Source: Bolinopsis microptera (Eukaryota; Ctenophora; Tentaculata; Lobata; Bolinopsidae). Taken from it: a stretch of 64,000 nucleotides of DNA. The stretch covers positions 4,023,538 to 4,087,537 of the forward strand of contig NC_087084.1 of the NCBI RefSeq assembly GCF_026151205.1, written 5' to 3'. Positions 19,001 through 30,653 of the stretch are shown piece by piece (the stretch's first letter is position 1; every line of letters begins with the position of its first letter). A program made the position numbers and the translations under genes. The notes under the pieces are model-generated. The model ran no database searches and was not told the DNA's origin. It worked only from the letters and a program-made list of their open reading frames with translations.

Positions 19001-20998
19001 GTAAGTAAAGATTAAGTCTAGTTGCAATATGTTGGCAGTGTAGTACTAGTAGTTCAGTAAAACCCCGATTTACCACGCCCGATTCACCGCAAACCCCGAA
19101 TTAACGAGGATTCTCCCAAACTCTGCGGTAAATCGGGGTATAACTGCAGTAGTTATAAGTTAAGACATAAGATTTAATATGTCTAGTTGCAGCATGTTGG
19201 CAGTGGATAATCCCAAACTTGTGACTAATTAATAATGAGTTGACAGTCAACACAGAAGTGTGTAATACTCCTGAGAGTAGTCGGCTAACAACTCGTGAAG
19301 CATTTGACTAATCTACATTCTACAGTAGTAGTCTAACTGTGTTGGCAAAATTCCAAACATGACATAACCATAAGGTAGTACATTTTATACGCTACAAGAT
19401 AGTTTCAAACATTAAGTTACTCCTCCAAACGGTTAGAAAATCAATATAAAAAAGAAAATCAATATAAAAAGTGCTGTTACTACTCTGACTGTCGTGCCTA
19501 TTTCTCTATTTTTAAGAAGCATTATCCATTGCGTGGCGCATGTGTGCTTTAAAGCGATTTTCTTCAATCATATTGCAAAAAGGCACACTTACGCCGCACG
19601 TTGGAAGCACAATCACTGGCCGTTTTAATCATGATAGGTGGTGACAACACGGCTTTAAATCGGCAGTAATCAAATAAGATCAAACAATTCACAGGCTAAT
19701 CATTAGTGGTACATTACATGGGTCATATTGCTGAGAAATATCACTTTCACTTTCACTTCCGTTTTTGCGTGCTGTTAAAAAACAAATGACTTGTCATCTT
19801 CTATTAATTATAATACAATTATATTGTGAAGATGATGGACTTGTTTAACGCGCGAGAAGAGTTTAAATAATAGGAGCGTTTTTAGCTGAGTTAGTGAGTT
19901 AGTTTCAGTTCAATTTCGGCTGCACTGGAATGTTATGATTCGATCTTATGTTGATATTAACCGAGGAAAAATGAGACGTGGAAATTTTACTGTTTTGAAA
20001 TAAAATTATTATCATTTTGTAAACCAGGTGTCTATAAAATGAAATGGAAACACGATTTTAAATATCGTTTCATGAATATTATTAAGAGTATTAGTTTTCA
20101 TTAATGTACGCGTTGTACGTTGCAAAGACAACAGTATTGCAGATAACACACATAACTCCAAGATTCTTATCCTCTACCTGTGTAACATTCTTACTGGAAG
20201 TATGTGCTACTTAACAGGAATGCATACCGGACAAACAGGAATGCATATTGGACAAACAGGAATGCATAATTCATATCGTTGATTAACAAACAAACATAAA
20301 CATAAGTATCAAGTATACAGAAACCACACCACAAGTTATATAAAGAAATCAAACTCAACCAAACCAGCATATTCAGCATATCAACACATTTCAACATATT
20401 ATTCTACATATTAGTACATTACATGGGAAAGAGTCGTTATCTTTTGGGGGTTTGAGGTTTTCAGGAGTTTTTTCAGGGTCAGATATTTCACCATTATCAA
20501 TTGTGTCGTTTGAATTTTGATCTTCAGTGCCATCTTTATCTTCGAAGTCGTTCACGTTGTCTTCATTATCTGCATCACTTTTTTCGGATTCATCATCTTT
20601 TTGGTCATCATGATCGTTAGTATTATTCTCATCTTCTTCAGTTACTATATCACTTTGGTCTTCAACTTGTCCTTCATTATTAGCTTTATCTCCGTCGTCA
20701 GTTTGTTCTTCTGGGTCGTCTCCGTTGTCCACGTCTTCAATAGGTGGCTTCACTGGTGGGTCTGTAGGTGGCTTCACTGGTGGGTCTGTAGGTGGCTTCA
20801 CTGGTGGGTCTGTAGGTGGCTTCACTGGTGGGTCTGTAGGCGGCTTCACTGGTGGCTCTGTAGGTGGCTTCACTGGTGGGTCTGTAGGTGGCTTCACTGG
20901 TGGGTCTGTAGGTGGCTTCACTGGTGGGTCTGTAGGTGGCTTCACTGGTGGGTCTGTAGGCGGCTTTACTGGTGGCTCTGTAGGCGGCTTTGCTGGTA
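15810..20998 (-). CDS. Gene B: receptor with repetitive KPPTDPPV stalk, transmembrane helix and tyrosine-rich tail (5' end not found)
   Basis: Exons found, in transcript order: 20998-20423 (stalk), 18280-18118 (transmembrane), 17949-17864 (juxtamembrane), 17147-16971 (tail), 16030-15810 (C-terminus and stop). The phases 1-1, 1-2, 2-1, 1-1 and 1-stop agree at every junction. The stalk has 9-10 KPPTDPPV units followed by a long acidic, Asp/Glu/Asn-rich stretch. The helix is followed by the same juxtamembrane and tyrosine exons as gene A, then a final exon with more tyrosines ending NNPPLYDNI. The stalk exon is open at phase 1 upstream, so at least one 5' exon is missing. I saw no clear signal-peptide exon in 21010-21727. 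The carboxypeptidase gene lies directly upstream on the same strand. Confidence 0.78.
16621..16680. repeat. 11-bp tandem repeat
   Basis: GCGGCAATAAT repeated about four to five times with small changes, in the last intron of gene B. Confidence 0.8.
16971..17949 (-). CDS. Gene B juxtamembrane and tyrosine-tail exons (shared with gene A)
   Basis: Exon 17949-17864 encodes YYKLLAPKPPPISTIPRR and on to TPDI. Exon 17147-16971 encodes the acidic run, VYEDPDNMLYEEL, GYMQM and then ENHYVENDYCDPKP. Two donors exist in the second exon: GTAAGC at AATT|GTAAGC (about 17046, just inside the duplication boundary) and GTAAGC at 16970. Both are phase 1 and both fit the last exon, so an isoform lacking HYVENDY is possible. 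Confidence 0.83.
17045..17993. repeat. Segmental duplication, copy B (partner 353-1532)
   Basis: See copy A. Copy B lacks the retroelement insertion and so shows the pre-insertion sequence. It contains an extra stretch near 17283-17430 and a GC dinucleotide run at 17618-17643. Confidence 0.93.
18118..18280 (-). CDS. Gene B transmembrane exon
   Basis: Acceptor CCTGTTCATCAG, donor GGG|GTATGT, phase 1 to phase 2. It encodes a short extracellular segment with GDAAACEAAADQ, then VYNWIIGVLIIVCLVLLMAL and LCYRKG. It is not related to the gene A transmembrane exon although both feed into the same juxtamembrane exon. Confidence 0.83.
19056..19147. mobile_element. Short pogo/Tc1-like MITE
   Basis: CAGTAAAACCCCGATTTACC at the left is mirrored by GGTAAATCGGGGTATAACTG at the right. 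CAGT-AAACC-type termini are typical of pogo/Tigger-like elements. Only about 92 bp, non-coding. A related 28-bp direct repeat (GTCTAGTTGCA...TGTTGGCAGTG) lies on each side at about 19016 and 19178. Intronic in gene B. Confidence 0.6.
20423..20998 (-). CDS. Gene B stalk exon: KPPTDPPV repeats plus acidic segment
   Basis: Acceptor TTATTTAACAG at the right end, donor CCCAT|GTAATG at the left, phase 1 to phase 1, 576 nt. A 24-bp coding minisatellite gives 9-10 KPPTDPPV or KPPTEPPV units, an extended linker of mucin-like or cell-wall-like type, followed by about 100 residues rich in Asp, Glu and Asn. Frames on the plus strand here are antisense shadows. Repeat number probably varies between alleles. 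Confidence 0.8.
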
Positions 20999-21727
20999 CT
21001 GTTAAATAACGAGGCTATGTGAGCATTCTGTTACACTTCCAAAATATAATGGATGAATAGATACGATGAACATACAATTTTATTTCTAAATGGCAGATTT
21101 CGTTTTATTTCGTGTAATTGGAATAACAGTTGAAACTTTCGTACATAATTAGCGTGATTTTTTGTAAGATTTTTGAATTTATTTTCACTATTTTAGTGAC
21201 TTTTCTAATAGCAATACCATTATTATTAATTATATACAGTACGTTCTCTCTAAAAAGGTTTGCAGTCTATTTATCAATTATCTACGTACTCAATGACTCA
21301 TAATGACAACAATTTCTTTGGAAGTATTTAGAAAAAAATATTGACACTCCACCAAGATATTTCACAAAATTGACATTAATTTAATGGCATTCACTCTGAT
21401 CGTGAAATCAATTGCAATCTAATTTTCTTTGCTAACATGACTTGTTTACATAATATCTAATTAATTCTTTGGCTTTAATATGGCCAAAGATTAAGGTTTA
21501 TCACATGCTTGATGCAGCTGCTGATGTCAAACATAACATATTTATGGATAAAACAGCAAAGCGGTCATTAAGCGATCAATATTATACTGAAAGTAACTTA
21601 AGGTATCGTTGTAAAACACTCAAATCATACTGACAGAGTTTAACATCAAAAACTGTCACTAGAAATAATCCCAAAATCTCTTTCCCCCTCCTCAAAAGAG
21701 CACAAACCCATATACCTAAATTTAAAT

Positions 21728-23457
21728 TTATGGTGCACCATAATAAGCAATGTTATCAACAACCGCAAGCAAACCATCAAAATTCTCCTCCCCAGTAGCT
21801 AATATCTGATTAACAGGTAGTCTGAAGTCATGACGGCCCTCATCCCTCAGTTCAATCCCGTAACTATCCACCACACCCAGGCGGTGGTGCACCCAGTCGA
21901 TTAAAGTGCCACTCACTTCATACCAACTACCAGGGAACCTGTCATGCCAAATGTTCACTACAGGGTGGTTTTTGTAGTGCACGCCATGGCGCGCAGCAAC
22001 AGCACGTGCAAATGCTTCCCCTACTTTAGTGTGGTGAGTAAGGTGAGGGGAGGGGCTTTTAGTGTAACCCCAGGGGTACAGAAACAGCTGACTATAGCTG
22101 TGGTAGGATATGGACAAGACTATCTTTTCCTTGTGGTTCAACAGAAAGTCCCTGATAATAACAACACAATCTTGATCAAACGGTGCGCTCCCCGGAAATG
22201 AGGTATCACAAGGCTCATTACTTCCGCCCTTAGCCGCGTGGTCCATATCCCAGTTCCTGTTTGCATCAACTCCATAACAAACCTTCAACAAACACTCTCC
22301 ATTACAATCCCTCAGATTATACTGACACCCCGCAGGTTTCCTTGTCTTCCTCCACATTCTTTCCTCCCGAGAGTAAATATACCCATCAGGATTAGTCACC
22401 GGTATGAGAACAAACTGGAACGTTTCTCTCAGAGCATCTGTCTGTGTTGACTTGTCCTGCTCTCTCCGTCCTATCAGACCCTCTATCAGGTACATAACTG
22501 TAGCAGGAGAGATCCACTCTCTACTGTGTATACCACCATCTAGATACACCATGGGTTTATCACGTGACGCTGAGCTTCCCACACCATTGGTTACCCTTAC
22601 TCCTCGTAGCTTTCTACCTTCGTACGTCTCACCGTCCAACTCAAACAGTTCTAAAACATCAGAATGGTGTCTGCTGAGTTCCTCCAAGTGATTGTAGATG
22701 GAATGTATGGTATGATATGAGTGGAACCCGAACATTTCATCAGATTGTTTTGAGTGGGGTAGTGGTGTAGGGGGTTCTGTGGGAGGGATGTATTGATTCA
22801 GGTTTGGAAGGTGAACATTTATAAAATTTGATGCAATTATGTCAGCTTTATGATTAGCTTGATCTTCTTCATCATTTCGGTATTCCTCGATGGGCGGTCT
22901 TCCCCCATTTTCCCTGATCAGCTTGCTTACTGCAACAAACTTAACATCAATCAAATATGACTGATAGATGAAGGGGAAATCAGTCCTGATTGAGTCATTG
23001 AAGGATGTGATGTTAGAAATCAGGATGTTAACCTTGTATCCGAACACAAACCCCTTGTGTCCGCTCATACTCAGGATCCTTACTTTCCCCTCTGATTGAA
23101 GTGTTTTCAGAGCTTGGTCCACTGGGTCGTGAATGTCTTGCCCTACTTTTAGTTCCACTACCTGAATTTTAATGTTATAGTGGATAAATTTAGACAGGAT
23201 TTCCACTATATAATTCACTAATTCAGAGTCGTAGGTCATGGAGAAAATCAAGTTTCTACCAAGTTGAATCGAATCAACAGAGTCAGATCTAATTAGCTAA
23301 CGGGTAATTATCTAATCAGCTAATTGGCTAAATGACTGTGATTCACCTGGTACCCATCGTAATCATCTTTACAGTTTGCTTTCTTATTAACAGGAGCACT
23401 GTACACTACACAAAGAACTAAAACTGAGCAAAAAACAAACTTACAAAAGAAAACCAT
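21728..23457 (-). CDS. M14 family zinc carboxypeptidase (A-type), secreted proenzyme
   Basis: Two exons, 23457-23347 and 23296-21728, separated by a 50-bp intron in phase 0; 559 residues. ATG at 23457 opens MVFFCKFVFCSVLVLCVVYS, a signal peptide. YDGYQ begins the activation propeptide. The catalytic domain carries the M14 residues: zinc ligands in GGIHSREW and in the HSYSQLFLYPWGY region, NPDGY, DANRNWD (arginine for the substrate carboxylate) and the general-base glutamate in YGIELRDEGRHDF. Isoleucine in TLIDW sits where CPA-type enzymes have a hydrophobic S1' residue, which suggests preference for aromatic or aliphatic C-termini. The protein is longer than typical CPA (about 420), partly through a Pro-rich insert (PPTEPPTPLP) before the catalytic domain. 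Probably secreted, digestive or defensive. Confidence 0.93.
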
Positions 23458-23636
23458 CGAGCGGGAGGTTCCAAAACAGATTTGCAGTCCAGCCGAAACA
23501 AACCAAACAAATTTAAAATTGCCAATCTTTAATGAGAATTCCAGTTGGAAATACAATTAGTGTTTGATATCAGAGATGATGTCGGCTCTCCGTGTAAAAA
23601 CTGTTACAGCTGCCCACATGATAAGGTGATTGGCGG

Positions 23637-23638
<2 letters not shown>

Positions 23639-23669
<31 letters not shown>
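23639..23669. repeat. GA dinucleotide repeat
   Basis: Run of GA units about 180 bp upstream of the carboxypeptidase start codon. Confidence 0.9.
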
Positions 23670-23671
<2 letters not shown>

Positions 23672-24959
23672 GTGGACTTCCACAGAAGAAGGTTTGTTGT
23701 TGATTAAATTTATCACCATGGTGTAACACTGAGGCTGGGGGGACTAGTTAAGTTATCGTATTAACACTTAACAGTGCCAGTGATGACGCATAGCCAGTCA
23801 TTGAGTCATGGTGCAGGTTCGGGTAATCAATAATTGTATTTTAATTCTGGTGAGTAGATATCGCAGGACTCATGACGATTGACTTATTGACAGGGTGATG
23901 TTCAAATCTGCAGAAATTGGACCTAATATTAGCCTGGTCTGGAATTTGGCCGTTCCGGGAATGGGGCCACGATGTTCAAATTACTGGATTCTGGAACTGC
24001 TATCAGGAATTATTTCCCTATCGTTTTGAGTTGATTTATTAAATCATTAGGCAACATTCCAATTTCCATGACTGGAAAAATTAATCGAGATTTTATCAAA
24101 TGTTTAAAAATGGAAAAATATTATATTGCAAATTAATTATGCAATGAAATGCTTATAATTAGAGGATTTTAACAACCAATATTGACTAATTGCCACAATT
24201 AAATTACTTTCCAAATTGGGATATTAACTATGGTTATTACCAGACCAGAAAATACGGAGATTCTAGAAAAGTGAAAACTTGGCCCTATATTTGTTAACCA
24301 TAGTTTGAGTAGCATTAATAGTATTAGTACAGTGTAGTTGTACACCTGTTGAGTGTGGAGCACCCAAAGTAAATTCTATTTATGGGAGGCCGACGGCCAA
24401 GCCCCCTCATTATTAGGGGTCGCACGGAGATCAGATCATGTCACCAATTAATGACGTATATTTAGTGATGGCCGTCGTGCAGCCCTATTAACTATTTATT
24501 GCCTTAATGCCAATAACTCAATAAATAAATGTAACTTGAGCTTATTTTTGCATTTCACTCATTCAATGAAAAATGTTAAGTACGCAATTCAAGGACAATT
24601 TGATGCACATGTAACTGTAAGCGAATTTAGTTTCTAGTCAAAGTTGTTGAACTACCTTATTTATAAATTATTATAAATATATATTTAATAGATAACTTTA
24701 TCCGCTGAAGGTTTGGTATTGTTAACTTCAAATGCCAGTCAAATTTTGATCACCTGTTCCGCTAATGTTTAAACAATGATCCACTAATAACGGCTAAAAT
24801 ATTTACGTCGTTATTTAAAATATTTACAACGTTCTGAGCTATCGCGTGTTTAACAATAGCCTCTATTCCAATCCCGCAAATAATACATGGTCTATACATT
24901 ATACACTATACACTATAAAGACACTTTATCAAACATGACATAAAGCTGTTCATCTAGAT

Positions 24960-25115
24960 GTGTATAAATACTTTTATAGTAGTTTTATAGTAGTTTTATA
25001 GTAGTTTTATAGTAGTTTTATAGCAGTTTTATAGTATTTTTATAGTAGTTTTATAGTAGTTTTATAGTAGTTTTATAGTAGTTTTATAGTAGTTTTATAG
25101 TAGTTTGATAGTAGT
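24960..25115. repeat. 11-bp tandem repeat (TAGTTTTATAG)
   Basis: About 13 near-identical units of TAGTTTTATAG, AT-rich. Confidence 0.92.
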
Positions 25116-25285
25116 TTCCCTACATTCCACATACACTACACTGTTATGTACGTGATACTGCGTGATATCATAATGATAATTATAGACTGAACAAATCATC
25201 GCTTAGTTTAACACTGACTTATCTTGTCTGTAAACTCACAACAGAATGTTAAATGTGATAATGTAATAGTATAGGGTATCAAGAT

Positions 25286-25395
25286 ATTATATTATCACAC
25301 TTTCGAGCCAAATTTAGCAGGAAAGCAGAATTGATATTACATGCCCCGATGGGGAGCACTGGCTCTCACCCGGGGGCATGAAATATCAATCAGTT
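25286..25395. repeat. Foldback repeat, short copy
   Basis: Contains TATCACACTTTCGAGCCAAA and GCAGGAAAGCAG, matching 27355-27405 in reverse orientation, plus a hairpin: TTGATATTACATGCCCC near 25332 mirrored by GGGGGCATGAAATATCAA near 25372. Confidence 0.6.
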
Positions 25396-25914
25396 ACTCA
25401 GAGAGAGCCCGATATTCCCATAGGAACAAGGAGCCCACTCTCAACATCTGTTCTACTACTGCGAGGTACTGATTTAAATAAAGATTTAAATCAACAACCT
25501 GAAGTAGTCTATGACCGTTAATGCAATGATCAGATAAACTTTCCAGGATAAGGAAAAATTTATATTTATAACTGGTTTTGAAAATATTTCCTTGTGTTTG
25601 AGATGCGTCAAGCAAAATACAATTTTTTGTTGTAAAACTTTTTCAAGCTGTTGCTTTTTTACTGCACTTCATAGTTCAATACCTAATTAGGCTTCGGATG
25701 ATGAAACAAAGTAAAAACTCCCTGGTTTGTACGAGTTTCAAGCGACTTAAGGTTACTGAAAATGAGATTAAAGTTTACAAGCAGACTTGAAAGTTGCACA
25801 AAGTTTTGGTACTTGTCAGCGATACAATCAATCAGGCTCATTAATTTCCTTAATCGCTTACTTGAAATTAAAAAGGAAGTGTCAGAACAAACTACAGTCA
25901 CCCTCACAAAAAGT

Positions 25915-26096
25915 AGTAAACACAGAAACGATGTTTGATCAATTCGAAGGAAGAAAACACACAAAACAAAGCCAGATTTCAGCCATTTCAGACCTGAATT
26001 TTAAATAGTAAACACTAGACGATGTTTGATTAATTCGAACGAAGAAAACACACAAAACAAAGCCAGATTTCAGCCATTTCAGACCTCAATTTTAAC
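25915..26096. repeat. 91-bp tandem duplication
   Basis: GTAAACACAGAAACGATGTT through CAGACCTGAATTTTAA is repeated immediately with few changes. Non-coding as far as visible. Confidence 0.88.
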
Positions 26097-27344
26097 CCCC
26101 TCTGATCCCTTCTTTGAGCCATATTCCATAAAGAAATTGTGCAGAAATTATACTTGGCTTTTCCAAACCGGTTTCGCCTAGATTAGCTTGCGAAATTCGT
26201 GGCTGATCTATAAACAGACTGATAAAGAGACTTATATGTAGATTCTGTACAATAAAGAGCGGAAATTCTATCCCAGGACTAGTTTTAACTGAATTTTAGT
26301 TAGTGCAAATAAGTGCAATAAAAACATCCTATAAAATATACATATTATTTATATAAATATATCAAGGGACGAATGACGTAACTTAATCAGCTAATCTGGT
26401 TATAAATCAGTCTGGGCACTGGGGCAAACAGGTCCGATGATTAATGTGCTGCCATTCATTAGACCAATTCAATATTTATATTGGTAACAGTACGGGTGAA
26501 CTACCTGGCCATGACCAGGGTGGTTATAGGCTGGTGGAGTACTGCGTTCTAAAATGTTGAAGAGATACATTTGAATATTACAAATGTTCTGATAATTTCC
26601 AGTTCAGATAATTTCTAGCTCGAAGCAGATAATGGCAAATAATGGCAAGTAAAGATGAATACTGACTAAGAACTAAGCAGAATACTTGATAAAATTCTAA
26701 GTTAACGATTACAAGTTGCATTGATTAAATCATTCTGAAATAACAGACAATCAAGAATCAAGACGGACGATAATATTGTTGATTTAAATTAGGGAGTGTA
26801 GTGTATAATGTGGACTGATAAATAGACACTAATTATGACCCCACAGCTATATTCAAATACAAGAACTAGGAAATTCTTTCACCTCATCGTAGATACAGAT
26901 TATACGATAAGAACTGTGATGTATAATCAACACTTAAACGGATGTTCTATACATTATACATCTTCAGTTTTAATGACTCAAAATATATCTAATAGAAATA
27001 AAGTATAAGAATCACCTCACATCGATTGATATCTAGGATATAATTTATGATTCAAAGACGCGCTCGTGGTGGAATATTCTAGACTGCAATAAGTACGAGA
27101 CCCATAGGCGTGAATATATTTAATATTACATGCACTACGTATCAGTATAAGAAAGCAAATTGGGCGCGTCGTACAGCATTCACTGTGTCATAAATGTGAA
27201 AACGTGAGATCCTAATTTTACGTATTGTATCTTCGATATCTGAAATACTAACTCATCGAGAGCTATACATATAGCTTGGACATTATAAACATTAAACATA
27301 AATAAGTTCGACATGTCTAGTTTTGCTTTGGTGATATTTATAAC

Positions 27345-27640
27345 TAACGTTTGATCAAATTCTGCTTTCCCGGCCAAATTTGGCTCCAAAGAAAGTGTGA
27401 TAAAACATTAATCACATGCCTTCTCATGCGATATCAACATTTTCAAAACTCGGCAAGCCTCGTGATTGAAAATGTCGATATAACCCTCGGCAAGCCTCGG
27501 GAAATATCGAAACTTTCGCTAACTCGGCAAGCCTCGTGGGCGAAAGTTTTGATATCGCATGAGAAGGCATGTGATAAATGTATAATATTGTTATACACCG
27601 TGTAGGTCAAGGTGAGTATTGAGTAACTCCAATTTTCATC
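27345..27640. repeat. Foldback repeat, long copy
   Basis: AATCACATGCCTTCTCATGC near 27410 is mirrored by GCATGAGAAGGCATGTGAT near 27557. CTCGGCAAGCCTCG occurs three times between. The outer part matches the short copy at 25286-25395. Non-autonomous foldback type. Confidence 0.7.
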
Positions 27641-27815
27641 ACACTTTGTTTAATAATTCTGAATCTGAAGCACTATACTCATAAGTTTAACATTTTAACA
27701 TTTTGTGTTCGATACGGCAACATAATATGGTAAACTCACACAGGAGTATATTACAAAGGAGTATATTACGCAATGAGATCATCGTAATGTACGACTAGTA
27801 AAGTTTTTAGTGCTT

Positions 27816-29118
27816 ACCCTCTAGTTCCATGGCCAATTAATACAGTGAAAAAAATATGAAATTTTTATTTGTGAAATAAAATTAATACAGGTGACCTGTT
27901 CCATGCCCGTATTAATTTGCACGCAGTAATCGATATGCGTATTACTATTGGTGGTGTCGAGCAAGATCAGGACTGCGGCCACACGAGTTTTAAAATGAGG
28001 ATACACAAACTTTTACTTAGTGTAACAACCAATGTACTGTCTGGAAGCAGAATGTTGTCCTGCAATTCTATTTACCTGAGAAGGTATCGTACATACGAGG
28101 ACTGAGAAGGATGAGGACTGAGGAGGAGGAGGAGGAAGACTGAGGAGGAGGAGGAGGACTGAGGAGGAAGAGGAGGAGGAGGAGGAGGAGGAGGAGGAGA
28201 AGGAATGATGAGTGATGAGGTGGAGAAGGAGGAGAAAGACTGAGGAGGAGGAGGAGAAGGAGGACTGAGGACTGAAGACTGAGAAGGTATCGCACATATA
28301 TGGACTGAGGAGGAAGAAAGGAGGAGGACTGAAGAGGAGGACTGAGAAGGAGAAGGAATGAAGAGGACTGAGGAGGAAGAGGAAAAGGAGGAGGACTGGG
28401 AGGAGGAGGAGAGGAGGACTAAAGAGGACTGAGAGGGAGGATGAGGAGGAGGAGGAGGATGAGGACAGAGGGGAAAGAGGACTGAGGAGAGGGAAGAAGA
28501 GGAGGAGGACTGAGGAGAAGGAGGAAGACTTCAGGAGAATGAAGAGGAGGAGGAGGAGGACTGAGGATGAGGAGGACTGAGGATGAGGAGGATTGAGGAC
28601 TGAGGAGGAGGACTGAGGATGAAGAGGAGCAGGAGGAGCAGCAGGAGGAGCAGCAGGGAGAGGAGGATGAGGAGGAGGGGGAGGAGGAGGCTGGAGGAAA
28701 GGAGGAAGCATCTAAATGTTATTCCCAAATTCCATAACATTTTTTGTCCTTTTTTGTCCGCCCTAATTTTTGTCCGTTTTGAAAATATAGGGTACCGAAC
28801 GGACAAAAACGGACACAAAACATGAGCCCCACCCCTTATCAGTGCAATTAGTGCAGTGTAATTAGGTTATGAGTAAACGCATTCCACAACGGAATATAGT
28901 TGATCCCAGAAACTTGCGGGACAACAAAATGCAATTATAATATCGATTACGACCGCAGCCACTGTATTAATACAGTGAGAAAAATTTAATCGTAAACATG
29001 TTTACGATTTTTTTAAGCTGTATTAATTCAGTGAATCGAAAAGAGAGAGCCAAAAAATCGGGTATATTTTTTTTAAGCGTATTAATACAGTGAAAAATTG
29101 GCCATGGAACTAAAGGGT
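27816..29118. mobile_element. Inverted-repeat element enclosing a polypurine tract
   Basis: ACCCTCTAGTTCCATGGCCA at 27816 is mirrored by GGCCATGGAACTAAAGGGT ending at 29118, continuing as TTAATACAGTGAAAAA-type sequence that also recurs inside (28970, 29030, 29085). A small foldback element of about 1.3 kb. No target-site duplication recognised. Confidence 0.6.
28096..28703. repeat. 600-bp polypurine tract (GGA-rich)
   Basis: Almost uninterrupted purines on the plus strand built from GAGGAGGAGGA and GGACTGAGGA blocks. The Ser/Leu/Pro-rich frames on the minus strand are an effect of the repeat. Such tracts can form triplex (H-DNA) structures. Confidence 0.9.
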
Positions 29119-30285
29119 TTGTACATAACATTCTGGCGTATATAAATATAAATATAATATAAACAATATTATACAATCTATTATATTGTAAACTACGTAC
29201 GATATACACTGTTTTATATTGTATATAATATAAATTTTGTACACAAGGTAACACTTTGCATGTCATATTTTTCTGAGGAAGAACAATAATTGAACAGTAT
29301 GGATAAAAAGGGGCGGGGGGGGGGTCGTTGCCATTTTTACCACCTACATTCCGCGATAAATGTGAATGATCTTTAACTGATCATGGATCGACCATGGGCA
29401 ACGGTTCCAAAGTTATATAATCACACTATAATTGGTGTACGACTAGTTACATTGATTTTATCTTTTGCATGATAAGGTAAATTTGTTAAGTTTAGATTGA
29501 TCTTGAAGGGGAAACTGAGTAATGTCTGACTACAAAACTTCTAACTCCTTTGGGAATTGAAAAAAAAAGTAAAATATTGCTAAATTCTGTGTTGAATTCC
29601 TGGAGACGTTACATCTGAATCAGCCAATAACATGGTATAAAAAGTATTTCAACGGTTTGTTAGTTACTGACTACATCATTTGGATAATTTATCATCACTA
29701 GTACAGTAAGTATATAATATGATGAAAGCTGAGGATTAAATCCCCCATATTATTTATATTATTACAAACTGTATCAAATTTAAGTTTGGCAAATATTCAA
29801 AAAAGTACTGTTATTCAAGGTAGTTTGATGTAATTGTGAGCGTGTAACATATCGTCGTCTTTACACTTTTTTTACGTTTCTGAGCTATATCTGGCCGTGT
29901 ATTGGAACATACATCCGCCTGTACATACTTTTAATTAATATAATAACCCTACACACTTAACTTGTAATTTAGTCGCAACACTAAATTGTTAGTAATTTCA
30001 GCCATAAACTCGACTTTAGAGAACACACAATGTCGTGAGAAGAGATTAAGAAAATAAGAAAATAAAATGCTCACACAGAAACTGATTAGTATTAATTACA
30101 CAAATACCTATTGAGTGTTTACACGCAATGCTACACACAACATCAGAACATTACACACATTCCCACACACAAGTCTGGTGAGTGTTTTAATTGCTCCCGG
30201 TTTGATCGCAGACGGAATTCCGTTTATATGTTTTTATTTCACGTGTGTTTGAACAATGATCGGTAAATTTTCAGCGGTAAAATAC

Positions 30286-30350
30286 ATGAGCTGTTTTAAC
30301 GTTGAAATGAGCTGTTTTAACGTTGAAACGAGCTGTTTTAACGTTGAAAA
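30286..30350. repeat. Three 21-bp tandem units
   Basis: GAGCTGTTTTAACGTTGAAA plus one base, three times. Confidence 0.9.
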
Positions 30351-30653
30351 TTTAAATGCTCTTGCACAGTAGCAGCTTTAAATAAATATTCTAAGATTGT
30401 TCTAGAATAAACATAGTAAGGTTTGAGAACATATTAAGATTATCGGTACAATAAAATCAAGAATTATACACAGAAATCGTAAGAAAGCAGCTTAATCTTA
30501 TGTGTTAGCTTCCAACGATCACATTTTTAAAAGATAATTTGTCCATTGACAATTGACATGGTTATCAAATTTAGTTCCACTATTTTAACTATCAACTGCA
30601 TGTTAATTAAACAATCAACCTATTGATTATAATAACTAATTAATTAAACTTAC

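Larger units (their letters stand above)
23700..30650. other. Repeat-rich region, no gene recognised
   Basis: Apart from the repeats listed separately I see no exon chain. Small frames at 25394-25615 and 25683-25964 (minus) are open but have no recognisable motif or splice context. The 3' exons of gene C should lie here or further left but could not be picked out. Confidence 0.4.

Noticed and set aside
20517-21009. Plus-strand frames (WWVCRWLH and GGFTGGSV repeats) opposite the stalk
   Set aside because: Antisense shadows of the KPPTDPPV minisatellite. The minus frame has matching splice sites and phases.
25394-25964. Two minus-strand frames as exons of one gene
   Set aside because: No recognisable domain, no convincing splice pair and nearby repeats; left unannotated.
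28013-28818. Ser/Leu/Pro-rich minus frames
   Set aside because: Low-complexity translation of the polypurine tract.
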